Position numbers and translations under genes: made by a program. DNA of 64,000 nt from Actinoallomurus soli (GTDB lineage Bacteria > Actinomycetota > Actinomycetes > Streptosporangiales > Streptosporangiaceae): contig NZ_JAMXMV010000033.1 of NCBI RefSeq assembly GCF_024055715.1, positions 1 to 64,000 on the forward strand. Direction: 5' to 3'. The notes beneath the pieces are model-generated. The model did no database searches, had not been told where the DNA came from, and saw only the letters and a program-made list of their open reading frames with translations. Below, piece after piece: positions 54,295 to 63,155 of the stretch; the stretch's first letter is position 1; the number at the start of each line of letters is the position of its first letter.

Positions 54295-55428
54295 TCATCG
54301 GTCCACGGGCCGGGAGGCGCCCGTCTCGGCGGACCGGCGGACCGCGTCGAGCAGCCGGTGCACGCGGACCCCGTGCTCGAACCCCGGTACGCGCCGGGTC
54401 CCCTCGCGGATGTCCTCCGCCAGGTGCGCGTACAGCCGGGCGACGTTCCGGGCGAACAGCGGGATCTCGCCCGGAGCGCCGGCGTGCCGGGCCGGTCCCG
54501 TGTGCCGGGCCGGAACGGGCAGGTCCCGCCAGGGGCCGCCGGCCTCGTGGGCCTCGCGCAGCCGGGGCTCGCCCATCTGGACCTGCGCGGTCTTCCAATC
54601 GCCCGCCACGACGACGGCCAGGTCCCCCTCGGTGCCGGTGAACTCCAGGACGGTGCGGCTCTTGCCCACCTTGGCGTCCTGCAGGTGGACCGAGACGATC
54701 GCCCCGCCGGCGAGCCCGCCGTGCAGCGCGACCTGGTCCGGGGCGGTGGCGGTGACCGTCTCGCCGGTCTCGGCGACGGTGTACCGCGGGCGGGAGACCG
54801 ACAGGGCGGCCGAGAGCCCGGTGAGGTCGCCGGCCAGGTACTCCAGGACGTCCAGGGTGTGCCCGCCCACGACCTCCAGGAGACCCGCGCGCTGGGTCTC
54901 GTCGAGGGTGTAGGCGGCCCAGGCGGGGATTCGCCCGTCCGCGCCCTTGCTCCGCGCGACGTGCACGTTCACCGCCGTGACGGGGCCGAGCCGCCCGCCC
55001 GCGAGGAGCTCGCGGGCGTAGGTGATCGCCGGTGCGTACCGCGCCTGCAGGCCGACCGCGTCGTGCACCCCGGCCGCGCGCGCCGCCGCCGCCAGGCGTT
55101 CCGCCTCGCCGGTGGTGAGGCCGAGCGGCCACTCGCAGTAGACGTGCTTGCCGGCCTCCAGCGCCGCGCCGACCAGCTCGGCGTGAGCGGCCACCTTGAC
55201 GGTGACGGCCACCAGGTCGACCTCGGGATGCTCGGCGAGCCGGCGGGCGTCGGTGAACGCGTGCGCGGCGCCGAACGCGCGGGCGGCCTCGCGCGCGCTG
55301 TCCGGGCGGCTCGTCCCGACCGCGGTCAGCTCGTACTCCGGTAGCGCGCGCAGCGCGGGAATGTGCGCGTCCGCGGCCCAGCCGCGCTCGGGGCTCGCTC
55401 CGACGATGCCGACGCGAATCCGGTCCAT
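54295..55428 (-). CDS. Gfo/Idh/MocA-family oxidoreductase
   Basis: A 377-residue NAD(P)-dependent sugar- or cyclitol-type oxidoreductase. The Rossmann motif is RVGIVGASPERGWAADAHIP; the conserved KHVYCEWPLGLTTGEAERL carries the EKP-like Lys/Glu site (here CEWPL). The C-terminal domain has VVGGHTLDVLEYLAGDL. The normal EKP motif is EWP, a deviation at the lysine. An ATG at 55428 follows GGAGG. It is divergent from a TetR regulator with several palindromes between. Confidence 0.88.
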   Translation of the reverse strand: MDRIRVGIVGASPERGWAADAHIPALRALPEYELTAVGTSRPDSAREAARAFGAAHAFTDARRLAEHPEVDLVAVTVKVAAHAELVGAALEAGKHVYCEWPLGLTTGEAERLAAAARAAGVHDAVGLQARYAPAITYARELLAGGRLGPVTAVNVHVARSKGADGRIPAWAAYTLDETQRAGLLEVVGGHTLDVLEYLAGDLTGLSAALSVSRPRYTVAETGETVTATAPDQVALHGGLAGGAIVSVHLQDAKVGKSRTVLEFTGTEGDLAVVVAGDWKTAQVQMGEPRLREAHEAGGPWRDLPVPARHTGPARHAGAPGEIPLFARNVARLYAHLAEDIREGTRRVPGFEHGVRVHRLLDAVRRSAETGASRPVDR

Positions 55429-55439
55429 GTCCACTCTCC

Positions 55440-55455
55440 TCCGGTTATAACCGGA
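55440..55455. promoter_or_regulatory. 16-bp perfect palindrome upstream of the oxidoreductase
   Basis: TCCGGTTATAACCGGA is exactly palindromic and lies 12 bases before the Gfo/Idh/MocA start, probably inside its leader or promoter. Confidence 0.5.
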
Positions 55456-55463
55456 CGTCGCTC

Positions 55464-55518
55464 GTCCGCTTAGGGCTCGTGAGCGTACGATAAGCGGACC
55501 ATCGGCGTCCACTTATCG
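55464..55518. promoter_or_regulatory. Three half-sites of GTCCRCTTA, probable TetR operators
   Basis: GTCCGCTTA (55464-55472), its complement TAAGCGGAC (55491-55499) and GTCCACTTA (55507-55515). The last two lie in longer arms CGATAAGCGGAC/GTCCACTTATCG (one mismatch, 7-nt spacer) just before the TetR start. Confidence 0.7.
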
Positions 55519-55531
55519 CTAGGATGGCCTG

Positions 55532-56164
55532 GTGGACGCGGTGGACCGGTTGCTGACGAGTGAGACGGGGCGCGCGCCGCGGGCCGACGCGCGGCGCAAC
55601 GTCGAGCGGCTGGTGGCGGCCGCCCGCGGTGCGGTCGCGGAGGTGGGGGTCGACGTCACGGCGCACGAGATCGCGCGCCGGGCCGGGGTCGGCATCGGCA
55701 CGTTCTACCGCCGGGTGCCGTCCCGCGAGGCGCTGCTGGCGGCCGTGCTCGCGGAGCTCCTCGACGAGATGCTCGTCATCGCCCGCCGGGCCGTCGACGA
55801 CCCCGACCCCTGGCGTGGCTTCACCGGCTTCGCCACCGCGTACGCACGGCTGCGCGCGGCGAGCTGCGGGCTGAACGCCGCGCTCGGCGGCGAGTGCGGG
55901 CTCGCCCTCGACCCGCAACTCGCGCGGGTCCGCGAGCACATCCGGCTGCTCGTCGGGCACGCCAAGGAGGCCGGGGTGCTGCGCGAGGACGTCACCTGGG
56001 AGGACGTCGCCTTCCTGCTCGCCTCGGTGACCACCGCCGACCGCACCCTGGGTCTGCCCGCCGGCGACGAGCAGTGGCGGCGCAACCTCCGGATCGTCCT
56101 CGACGGCCTCCGCGCCGGACGCACGGAGCCGCCGGAGGAATCCGCGGCGGGCCGGCGCGGTTGA
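55532..56164 (+). CDS. TetR-family transcriptional regulator
   Basis: A 210-residue TetR regulator. The HTH is DVTAHEIARRAGVGIGTFYR then RVPSREALLAAVL; the rest is helical. The pattern ALGGECGLALDPQLARVREH, with the double cysteine, may be redox active, but this is speculation. The GTG at 55532 follows an operator pair, so it probably represses both itself and the divergent oxidoreductase. Confidence 0.9.
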   Translation: MDAVDRLLTSETGRAPRADARRNVERLVAAARGAVAEVGVDVTAHEIARRAGVGIGTFYRRVPSREALLAAVLAELLDEMLVIARRAVDDPDPWRGFTGFATAYARLRAASCGLNAALGGECGLALDPQLARVREHIRLLVGHAKEAGVLREDVTWEDVAFLLASVTTADRTLGLPAGDEQWRRNLRIVLDGLRAGRTEPPEESAAGRRG

Positions 56165-56231
56165 CGATCTGCGACAGACCGCGCGAGTCGCGGTCCGGAG
56201 GCGCCGGTCAGGATGGGCAGGGTGGGCCAAG

Positions 56232-57281
56232 ATGCACGGTGAGTACAAGGTGCCGGGCGGCAAGCTCGTGGTCGTCGACTTCGACGTCGAGGACGGGCGG
56301 TTGCGGAACACCCGGGTCAGCGGCGACTTCTTCCTCGAACCGGACGAGGCGCTCACCGCCATCGACGACACGCTGAACGGTCTGCCCGTCCACCTGGAGG
56401 CACGGGACATCGCGGCCCGGATCGACGCCCGGCTGCCCGTGGGCACCATGATGTTCGGGCTGTCCGCCGAGGCCGTCGGGACCGCGGTGCGCCGGGCGCT
56501 GACCGATGCGACCGACTGGCGCGACTACGACTGGCGGCTGATCCATGAGGAGCCGCAGGACCCGGCGCTGCACATGGCCCTGGACGAGGTCCTCACCGAG
56601 GAGGTGGGGGCCGGGCGGCGGCCGCCGACGCTGCGGGTCTGGGAGTGGGCGGCGCCGGCGGTGGTGATCGGCAGCTTCCAGTCGCTGCGCAACGAGGTCG
56701 ACGCCGACGCGGCGCGCCGGTACGGCGTGTCCGTGGTCCGCAGGATCAGCGGCGGCGGGGCGATGTTCATCGAGCCGGGCAACACGATCACCTACTCGCT
56801 GTACGTCCCCGACGCGCTGGTCCAGGGCATGACGTTCGCCGACAGCTATGCGTTCCTCGACGACTGGGTGCTCGGCGCGCTGGGCGAGCTGGGCATCCGG
56901 GCGTGGTACCAGCCCCTCAACGACATCACCTCCGACCAGGGCAAGATCGCCGGCGCGGCGCAGAAGAGGCTGAGCTCCGGCGCGGTCCTGCACCACGTGA
57001 CCATGTCGTACGACATCGACGCGGACAAGATGCTGCAGGTGCTGCGGATCGGCCGGGAGAAGCTGTCGGACAAGGGCATCGCCAGCGCGAAGAAGCGCGT
57101 GGACCCGCTGCGGCGCCAGACCGGCCTGCCGAGGGCGCAGGTCATCGACCGGATGATCGGGCACTTCCGCGGCCGGTACGGCCTGACCGAGGACCGGCTC
57201 ACGGCGGACGAGCTCGAGGCGGCGGCCAAGAGGGTGGCCGCGAAGTTCGGCACCGCCGCGTGGACGGCCCGGGTGCCCTGA
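56232..57281 (+). CDS. Lipoate-protein ligase A with N-terminal accessory domain
   Basis: A 349-residue lipoyl-transfer protein. Residues 1-65 match the accessory domain usually found at the C-terminus of LplA (HGEYKVPGGKLVVVDFDVED, LRNTRVSGDFFLEPDEAL). The catalytic biotin/lipoate ligase fold follows (about 95-340): ALHMALDEVLTEEV, SLRNEVDADAARRYGVSVVR, RRISGGGAMFIEPGNTITYS. The catalytic-lysine motif is QGKIAGAAQKRLSSGA. The order is accessory-then-catalytic, the reverse of E. coli LplA. Likely activates lipoate or octanoate for 2-oxoacid dehydrogenases or glycine cleavage. The ATG is at 56232. Confidence 0.85.
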   Translation: MHGEYKVPGGKLVVVDFDVEDGRLRNTRVSGDFFLEPDEALTAIDDTLNGLPVHLEARDIAARIDARLPVGTMMFGLSAEAVGTAVRRALTDATDWRDYDWRLIHEEPQDPALHMALDEVLTEEVGAGRRPPTLRVWEWAAPAVVIGSFQSLRNEVDADAARRYGVSVVRRISGGGAMFIEPGNTITYSLYVPDALVQGMTFADSYAFLDDWVLGALGELGIRAWYQPLNDITSDQGKIAGAAQKRLSSGAVLHHVTMSYDIDADKMLQVLRIGREKLSDKGIASAKKRVDPLRRQTGLPRAQVIDRMIGHFRGRYGLTEDRLTADELEAAAKRVAAKFGTAAWTARVP

Positions 57282-57389
57282 CCGGCTCGGGGGTCCGCGA
57301 GACGACGCCCCTCGCGCTTCGGTTGGATGGTGTTGGAGAGGGCACGCGGAGAGAGTGCTCGGCTGAGATCCGATGAAGGGGAGACAAGG

Positions 57390-59033
57390 ATGTCCGACCG
57401 TGTTCGGCTGGATGAGACGGAACAGTGGCAGGCGCTGCGACGGCACCGTCAGGAGCTCGGTGAGCTGCCGTTGCGCGAGTTGTTCGAGGCCGATCCCGAC
57501 CGGGGCCGCCGATACGCGCTGGAGGCCGGGGACCTCTACATCGACTACTCGCGGCACCTGATCACGGACGAGACGCTCCGGCTGCTGCGAGAACTGGCGC
57601 AGGCCCGTGACGTCGCCGCCCTGCGCGACGCCATGTTCGCCGGAAAGAAGATCAACGTCACCGAGAACCGCGCGGTCCTGCACGTCGCCCTGCGCGCGCC
57701 GCGGGACGCGGTGATCGAGGTCGACGGGAAGAACGTCGTGCCCGAGGTCCACGCGGTACTGGACAAGATGGCCGCCTTCGCCGAGCGGGTCCGGTCGGGC
57801 GAGTGGAAGGGCCACACCGGCAAGCCGATCCGCACGGTCGTCAACATCGGCATCGGCGGCTCCGACCTCGGGCCGAAGATGGCGTACGAGGCGCTGAAGC
57901 CGTTCAGCGACCGGTCCCGCGACTTCCGGTACGTCTCGAACGTCGACGGCGCCGACCTGCACGAGAACATCCGCGACCTCGACCCGGCCGAGACGCTGTT
58001 CATCGTGTCGTCCAAGACGTTCACGACGGTCGAGACGATCACGAACGCCACTTCGGCGCGCCGCTGGCTGCTGGCCGCGCTGGGCGACGAGGCCGCGGTC
58101 GCGCGCCACTTCGTCGCGGTGTCCACCAACACCGAGCAGGTGGCCAAGTTCGGCATCGACCCGGCCAACATGTTCGAGTTCTGGGACTGGGTGGGCGGTC
58201 GCTACTCCGTCGACTCGGCCATCGGCCTGTCCCTGATGATCGCGATCGGGCCGGAGCGGTTCCGCGAGTTCCTCGACGGCTTCCACCGGATCGACGAGCA
58301 CTTCCGTACGGCTCCGGCGGAGCGCAACGCGCCGCTCCTGCTCGGCCTGCTCGGCCTGTGGTACGACGACTTCCACGGCGCGCAGACCCACGCGGTGCTG
58401 CCCTACAGCCACTATCTCTCGCGCTTCACCGACTACCTGCAGCAGCTGGACATGGAGTCCAACGGCAAGTCGGTGGACCGGCAGGGCGAGCGGGTGGACT
58501 GGGAGACCGGCCCGATCGTGTGGGGCACGCCCGGCACGAACGGCCAGCACGCCTACTACCAGCTGCTGCACCAGGGAACGAAGCTCGTCCCGGCCGACCT
58601 GATCGGCTTCGCCCGGCCGCTCGAGGAGCTGGGGGAGCTGGCGGACCAGCACGACCTGCTCATGGCGAACCTGCTCGCGCAGGGGCAGGCGCTGGCGTTC
58701 GGCAAGACCGCCGAGGAGGTCGCCGCCGAGGGCGTGGCCCCCGAGCTGGTGCCGCACCGCACCTTCCCGGGAAACCGCCCGACGAGCACGATCCTGGCGA
58801 ACGAGCTGACGCCGTCCGTGCTCGGGCAGCTGATCGCGCTGTACGAGCACAAGGTGTTCGTGCAGGGCGCGATCTGGAACATCAACTCCTTCGACCAGTG
58901 GGGCGTGGAGCTGGGCAAGGCGCTGGCCAAGCGGCTCGAGCCCCAGCTCACCGCCGCCACCGCGGACACCTCCGACCTGGACGGCTCGACGGCCGCCCTG
59001 GTCGAGCGCTACCGCGCCCTGCGGGGCCGCTGA
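57390..59033 (+). CDS. pgi: Glucose-6-phosphate isomerase
   Basis: A 547-residue isomerase interconverting glucose 6-phosphate and fructose 6-phosphate. Conserved motifs are [40 protein letters not shown] and [20 protein letters not shown], with catalytic Glu ([11 protein letters not shown]) and the late Lys in [20 protein letters not shown]. The length is that of the bacterial/eukaryotic long form. The ATG at 57390 with GGGGAG is preferred; an earlier in-frame GTG at 57327 would add an unlikely tail. It ends only four bases before the convergent DoxX gene. Confidence 0.97.
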   Translation: MSDRVRLDETEQWQALRRHRQELGELPLRELFEADPDRGRRYALEAGDLYIDYSRHLITDETLRLLRELAQARDVAALRDAMFAGKKINVTENRAVLHVALRAPRDAVIEVDGKNVVPEVHAVLDKMAAFAERVRSGEWKGHTGKPIRTVVNIGIGGSDLGPKMAYEALKPFSDRSRDFRYVSNVDGADLHENIRDLDPAETLFIVSSKTFTTVETITNATSARRWLLAALGDEAAVARHFVAVSTNTEQVAKFGIDPANMFEFWDWVGGRYSVDSAIGLSLMIAIGPERFREFLDGFHRIDEHFRTAPAERNAPLLLGLLGLWYDDFHGAQTHAVLPYSHYLSRFTDYLQQLDMESNGKSVDRQGERVDWETGPIVWGTPGTNGQHAYYQLLHQGTKLVPADLIGFARPLEELGELADQHDLLMANLLAQGQALAFGKTAEEVAAEGVAPELVPHRTFPGNRPTSTILANELTPSVLGQLIALYEHKVFVQGAIWNINSFDQWGVELGKALAKRLEPQLTAATADTSDLDGSTAALVERYRALRGR

Positions 59034-59037
59034 CCGC

Positions 59038-59928
59038 TCAGGAGCCCTCGGCGGACGGCCCCTTGCGCGGCCTCGCCTGCCTCGCCCGCGGCGCGGCCTT
59101 CGCGGGAGGCGCGCCGTCCGCCGGAGGCTCCCGGTCCGGCTTCGGTCCCGCGACCCGTACGTCCCGTGACGTACGGGTCGCGGCGCGTCTCGGCCGCGAC
59201 GACGGCGTCTCCTCGGCCGGCGGCTCCGGCGTGCCACCGGCCGCCGTCTCCGGAGTCGGCGGCCCCGGCGCCGGGGCCGGCGAACGTGTCGCCTCGCCGG
59301 CGGACGGGGCCGGAGGGGGCGTTCGCTCCGGACGCGTCTCGTCGGGCCGTGTTCCGCCGGGCCGCACTTCGTCGGACCGTGTCTCGCCGGGGCGCGTCTC
59401 GTCCGGTCGCCTGCGGCGGCGGTGCCCCGGCGGGCGGCCGTGCCCACCGCGCCCGAACAGCCGGTGGTCCAGCGTCAGCCGTCCGCCGCCGCCCGCCGCG
59501 AACAGCAGCGAGGCCAGGCCGAGGACGAGGACCAGCTCGAAGCCGCCCCGCGGCGTCCCCTTGTCGACGTGGAACACCCCGTGCGCGGCGTGGACGAACG
59601 CGAACGCCCCGGCCATGTCCAGGAACAGCAGCGTGCCCGCCACCGGCAGCGCGACGCCGAGGATCAGCGCCGCGCCGCCCAGCAGTTCGACGAAGGTCGC
59701 GTACACGGCCGCGGCCGTCGGCGCGGGCACGCCCATCGCGTCGAACTGATGGCCGGTCGCGGTCACGCCGACCTGGATCTTCTGCCAGCCGTGGGCCAGG
59801 AAGACCACTCCCACCCCGCACCGGGCGAGCAGGGCGACGGCGTCGAACACCGGCCGGCGGGGCGCGACGACTCTCTCCTCGTGCTCCTCGGTCCAGAACG
59901 CGTTCATGTCCTCGGGCGACGTCTCCAT
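59038..59928 (-). CDS. DoxX-family membrane protein with long disordered tail
   Basis: A 296-residue protein. Residues about 25-165 form a DoxX fold of four membrane helices ([80 protein letters not shown]). The last 130 residues are a charged, proline-rich disordered tail with [10 protein letters not shown] repeats. DoxX proteins are inner-membrane, sometimes with thiol-redox partners. The ATG is at 59928. It is convergent with pgi and divergent from rnhB. Confidence 0.85.
   Translation of the reverse strand: METSPEDMNAFWTEEHEERVVAPRRPVFDAVALLARCGVGVVFLAHGWQKIQVGVTATGHQFDAMGVPAPTAAAVYATFVELLGGAALILGVALPVAGTLLFLDMAGAFAFVHAAHGVFHVDKGTPRGGFELVLVLGLASLLFAAGGGGRLTLDHRLFGRGGHGRPPGHRRRRRPDETRPGETRSDEVRPGGTRPDETRPERTPPPAPSAGEATRSPAPAPGPPTPETAAGGTPEPPAEETPSSRPRRAATRTSRDVRVAGPKPDREPPADGAPPAKAAPRARQARPRKGPSAEGS
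59336..59410 (-). repeat. 15-bp tandem repeat coding the DoxX tail
   Basis: Five 15-bp units (59336-59410; e.g. GTCTCGTCGGGCCGT on the + strand) encode [10 protein letters not shown]-like pentapeptides. Confidence 0.85.
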
Positions 59929-60006
59929 CGGTCGATGATCCTCGAGAGCCGAATCGCCGTCCACCGGTTCCGGGAACGGACCGCATCGCCGGTCCCGGCT
60001 GCCATC

Positions 60007-60783
60007 ATGGCCCCCATGGACCACGCAGGCATCATCGGCGACGCGGCGTTCACCGGCGAGACGGAGGCGGAACCCGGCAAGGCTGAGGCGGAGCCGGGGA
60101 GGACGGAGGCGAAGCCGGGGGAGACGGGGCCCGACTACTCCGTGGAGCGGCGGTTGATCGCGGCCGGGGCCGCGCGCGTCGCCGGGATCGACGAGGTCGG
60201 CCGGGGCGCCTGGGCCGGGCCGGTGGTCGTGTGCGCGGCGGTCACGGACCTGACCGCGCCTCCCGCCGGGCTGACCGACTCGAAGATGCTCACCGCCCGG
60301 CGCCGCGAGCGGATCGCCGAGGAACTGCGCGGATGGCTGCCCGCGTACGCCATCGGCATGGCGAGCCCCGAGGAGATCGACGAGGCGGGGATGACCGAGG
60401 CGCTGCGCCGCGCGGCCGTACGGGCCCTGGAGGCGCTGCCCGAACGCCCCGACGCGATCATCCTGGACGGGAAGCACGACTACCTCGGCGGAGCCTGGCC
60501 GGTGCGCACCGAGATCAAGGGCGACCTGCGGTCGGTCACGGTCGCGGCGGCCTCCGTCCTGGCCAAGGTGCACCGGGACACGCTGATGGCCGGGCTCGGG
60601 CACGAGGAGTACGACTTCGCGAAGAACGCCGGGTACCCCTCGCCGTCCCACCAGGAGGCGCTGCGCCGGCTGGGCCCGACGCCGCACCACCGGATGTCCT
60701 GGTCCTACCTCGACGACCTGCCGGAGTGGCGGCACCTGAAGCGGCGCCGCCCGGACATCGAGGGCCAGATGTCCCTGCTGTGA
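60007..60783 (+). CDS. rnhB: Ribonuclease HII
   Basis: A 258-residue RNase HII that removes misincorporated ribonucleotides and RNA of RNA-DNA hybrids. The DEDD active site is seen in [20 protein letters not shown] (Asp/Glu), [13 protein letters not shown] and [16 protein letters not shown]. An N-terminal extension of about 45 residues with three 7-residue repeats ([21 protein letters not shown]) precedes the normal [11 protein letters not shown] beginning; this extension is not typical. Start at the ATG at 60007 or 60016; no ribosome site is evident, so a leaderless mRNA is possible. Confidence 0.93.
   Translation: MAPMDHAGIIGDAAFTGETEAEPGKAEAEPGRTEAKPGETGPDYSVERRLIAAGAARVAGIDEVGRGAWAGPVVVCAAVTDLTAPPAGLTDSKMLTARRRERIAEELRGWLPAYAIGMASPEEIDEAGMTEALRRAAVRALEALPERPDAIILDGKHDYLGGAWPVRTEIKGDLRSVTVAAASVLAKVHRDTLMAGLGHEEYDFAKNAGYPSPSHQEALRRLGPTPHHRMSWSYLDDLPEWRHLKRRRPDIEGQMSLL
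60061..60123 (+). repeat. 21-bp tandem repeat at the start of rnhB
   Basis: Three imperfect 21-bp units starting at 60061, 60082 and 60103 encode xEAxPGx heptapeptides in an extension before the RNase HII core. Confidence 0.8.
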
Positions 60784-60803
60784 CCCGTCACAGCCAGCCG
60801 TTG

Positions 60804-61478
60804 TTACGGGTGCAGGTCGCGGGCGAAGCGGAGGCGCTCCTCGGAGACGGCGGTCCGGGCGAGTTCGTCGCGGGTCTCCCGCAGTTCCCGGATCGCGGCG
60901 AACAGGCGCAGCATCGTGGCGATGATGAACCCGGACAGCAGGGTGCCGTACCAGACGGCGAGGGCGTCCCCGGCCGACGCGCCCCGGGCCCAGGCCAGCA
61001 GCGCCGCGAGCACGGACAGCGGCGCGATCACCAGCGCGGGCCAGGGCCGCCGGCCCCACGGGACGACGACCCCGCAGGTCAGGGCGAGCGTGGACATCAG
61101 CTGGCTCATTCCGTGCCCGAACCAGCCGGCCAGGATGAAGGCGTCCGCCCCGGCCGCGACGAGCAGGGCGACCGCCCGCCGGTCGCCCTGGCCGCGGCGG
61201 TAGCCGTACCAGATGGCGAGGACGACGAGGACGACGTAAATCCCCAGGAGGGGACCGGACGCCCACACCGGCCGGGCCCGGCCGTGCAGCACGTCGGACA
61301 GCGCGGAGTACCCGACCAGGAGCCACGGGTAGGTCCCGTAGGGGCCGGGACCGTCGTCGACGTGGGCCGCGACGCCCGTGGGCGTCCCGGTGCCGCCGCG
61401 CCCCCCGGCCTCCGGGACGTCCGCACGCGGCCCGGCGGGCTCGCCGCTCGGCTCGGGCCGTGGCCGTTTCTGCTGCAC
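60804..61478 (-). pseudogene. Truncated sensor histidine kinase (N-terminal membrane part only)
   Basis: About 224 residues with a proline-rich start, five to six membrane helices (LLGIYVVLVVLAIWYGYR, VALLVAAGADAFILAG, PALVIAPLSVLAALLAW, GTLLSGFIIATMLRLFAAIR) and then the HisKA_3 linker and H-box beginning EERLRFARDLH. In kinases of this family the H-box continues DLLGHSL and the ATPase domain. Here a stop follows the next codon. So all of the catalytic domain is missing, 20 bases from the rnhB stop. A start at the GTG at 61478 is preferred (61487 and 61520 are possible). No response regulator is adjacent. Confidence 0.75.
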
Positions 61479-61600
61479 GCCGGACACCCTAGGGGGGATC
61501 CGACAGGCGGCGTAGATCACTCCATCCCGGTATCCGGCGGTACAAAAGTCCCGCCAGGCGGCCGCCTTATGATCACGACCGCCGAAAAGGTGCTAGACCG

Positions 61601-62314
61601 GTGTTCGTGAACTGGATGCTCGCACACCTGGAGCGAATCGAGCGGCACAACGCGGACGAACTCGAACGCGCCTGCCGGCTGCTCCTCGACACCGTCCTGG
61701 GCGGTGGCCTGGTGTACCTCGGTGGATCGGGCCACTCGCTGGCGATGGTGCTGGAGGGTTTCTTCCGCGCGGGCGGGCTGGCCTGTGTGCACCCGCTGTC
61801 CCGGCCGGAGATCTCCCCCCTCAACGGCGCCTGGCCGGCGACGGAGGCCGAGCGCCGCTCCGGCGTGGCCGCTCCGGTGCTGGAGGCCGCGGCGCCGCGA
61901 CCGGGCGACCTGGTGATGATCTTCTCCAACAGCGGCACCAACCCGTACCCGGTGGAACTGGCTGCCACGGCGCGGTCGTACGGCCTGCCGGTGATCGGCG
62001 TCGTGTCGGGCCCGTCGATGGCGGCGGCTCCGACCCGGGCGGGCGTGAAGCTGGGGGAGGTCGCGGATCTGGTGCTCGACACCCTGACCCCGCCGGGCGA
62101 CGCCTCCTATCCCGTCGACGCTCCGCGTACGGCCGCACTGTCCTCATTGTCGTGCGTTTACCTGTGGAACCTGCTTCTCGCCAGGATGTCGGAACGCGCC
62201 GAATTGCCGCTGTGGGTGAGCGCGAACGTGCCGGGGGGAGATGAGCGCAATGCCGAACTCCTGGCCCGGTACTCGGAACGGGTGCCCGTACTAAGAACGT
62301 CGGTTATGGGGTAA
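61601..62314 (+). CDS. SIS domain sugar-phosphate-binding protein
   Basis: A 237-residue phosphosugar-binding protein. SIS-type motifs are GGGLVYLGGSGHSLAMVLEG, MIFSNSGTNPYPVELAATAR and PVIGVVSGPSM. The family is often annotated as UPF0309/SIS and may isomerise or sense amino-sugar phosphates. The GTG at 61601 follows AAAAGGTG. It may be in an operon with the HhH protein 27 bp further on. Confidence 0.88.
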   Translation: MFVNWMLAHLERIERHNADELERACRLLLDTVLGGGLVYLGGSGHSLAMVLEGFFRAGGLACVHPLSRPEISPLNGAWPATEAERRSGVAAPVLEAAAPRPGDLVMIFSNSGTNPYPVELAATARSYGLPVIGVVSGPSMAAAPTRAGVKLGEVADLVLDTLTPPGDASYPVDAPRTAALSSLSCVYLWNLLLARMSERAELPLWVSANVPGGDERNAELLARYSERVPVLRTSVMG

Positions 62315-62341
62315 GGACCTGACCTACTTGGAGGTGGCGTC

Positions 62342-62974
62342 ATGGACAAGACGGTCAAGACGTTGCTGTCAGAAGCCGGACGAACCTTTGCCGAAGAGGC
62401 CGGGATCCCGCTGAAGGATCAGCCGGGCGCGCTGTTCAAACTCCTCGTACTCGCCAATCTGCTCAGTACCCGGATCAACGCCGACATCGCCGTCGCGGCG
62501 GCGCGGGAGCTGTTCGAGGCGGGCGGCGGAACGGCGCGCGGCATGGCGAAGCTGGACTGGCAGCAGCGCGTCGACGCGCTCGGCCGGGCCCACTACGTCC
62601 GCTACGACGAGAGCACCTCCACCCGTCTCGGGGACATGGCCGAGCTGGTCCTCGACGAGTACGCAGGCGACCTGCGCAAGCTGCCGCTGAAGGCCGAGCG
62701 CGACATCGGCCGCGCCAAGGAGCTGCTGGAGGAGTTCCCCGGCATCGGGCCGGTGGGCGCCGACATCTTCTGCCGAGAGGCGCAGGCCGTCTGGCCGTGG
62801 CTGCGCCCGTACCTCGACGACCTGACGCTGAAGGGCGCCGAGCGCGTCGGCCTGCCGACCGATCCCAAGCGCCTGGCCGACCTCGTCAAGGACCGCGATC
62901 TCGCGCAGCTCTCCGCGGCCCTCGTCCGCGTCGCCAAGGACAAGAAGCTCGCCGATCAGGTGGCGAAGGCCTAG
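62342..62974 (+). CDS. HhH-GPD/endonuclease III-like protein
   Basis: A 210-residue helical protein with a helix-hairpin-helix (EEFPGIGPVGADIFCREAQA) as in HhH-GPD DNA glycosylases and endonuclease III. It lacks the usual iron-sulfur cysteines and the catalytic lysine in its normal position; the Asp in YLDDLTL may be the glycosylase aspartate (inference). Length and motif fit short actinobacterial 'endonuclease' proteins. The ATG at 62342 follows GGAGGTGG. The role is DNA binding or repair. Confidence 0.7.
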   Translation: MDKTVKTLLSEAGRTFAEEAGIPLKDQPGALFKLLVLANLLSTRINADIAVAAARELFEAGGGTARGMAKLDWQQRVDALGRAHYVRYDESTSTRLGDMAELVLDEYAGDLRKLPLKAERDIGRAKELLEEFPGIGPVGADIFCREAQAVWPWLRPYLDDLTLKGAERVGLPTDPKRLADLVKDRDLAQLSAALVRVAKDKKLADQVAKA

Positions 62975-63004
62975 TGACGTACGCACCGACCCCGGCCGGG
63001 GTCC

Positions 63005-63022
63005 GCCGACCGGCCGGTCGGC
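63005..63022 (+). terminator. Palindromic terminator after the HhH gene
   Basis: GCCGACCGGCCGGTCGGC is a perfect 18-bp palindrome just past the stop codon. Confidence 0.5.
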
Positions 63023-63155
63023 CTCGGCCCGGGGGCGGGTGTCAGGGGCGGCGCCACTGTGCGATAACGGTCTTGACAGGGACGCGCGACACAATGGGTC
63101 CTGCCATTCGACGCCCAAGCTGCGCTATACACGTGCTCAGGCATGAGGGAGAGCG

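Noticed and set aside
57355-57385. GGCTGAGATC before pgi resembling the TPP riboswitch core
   Set aside because: Only the short GCTGAGA-like word fits. The second conserved block around CTGAT and the other helices are not present, and pgi is not a thiamine gene.
56208-59447. A 1079-residue leftward open frame antisense to the ligase and pgi
   Set aside because: It is the mirror image of real genes with Arg/Gly/His-rich composition and no recognisable domain. The sense strand has well-known enzymes.
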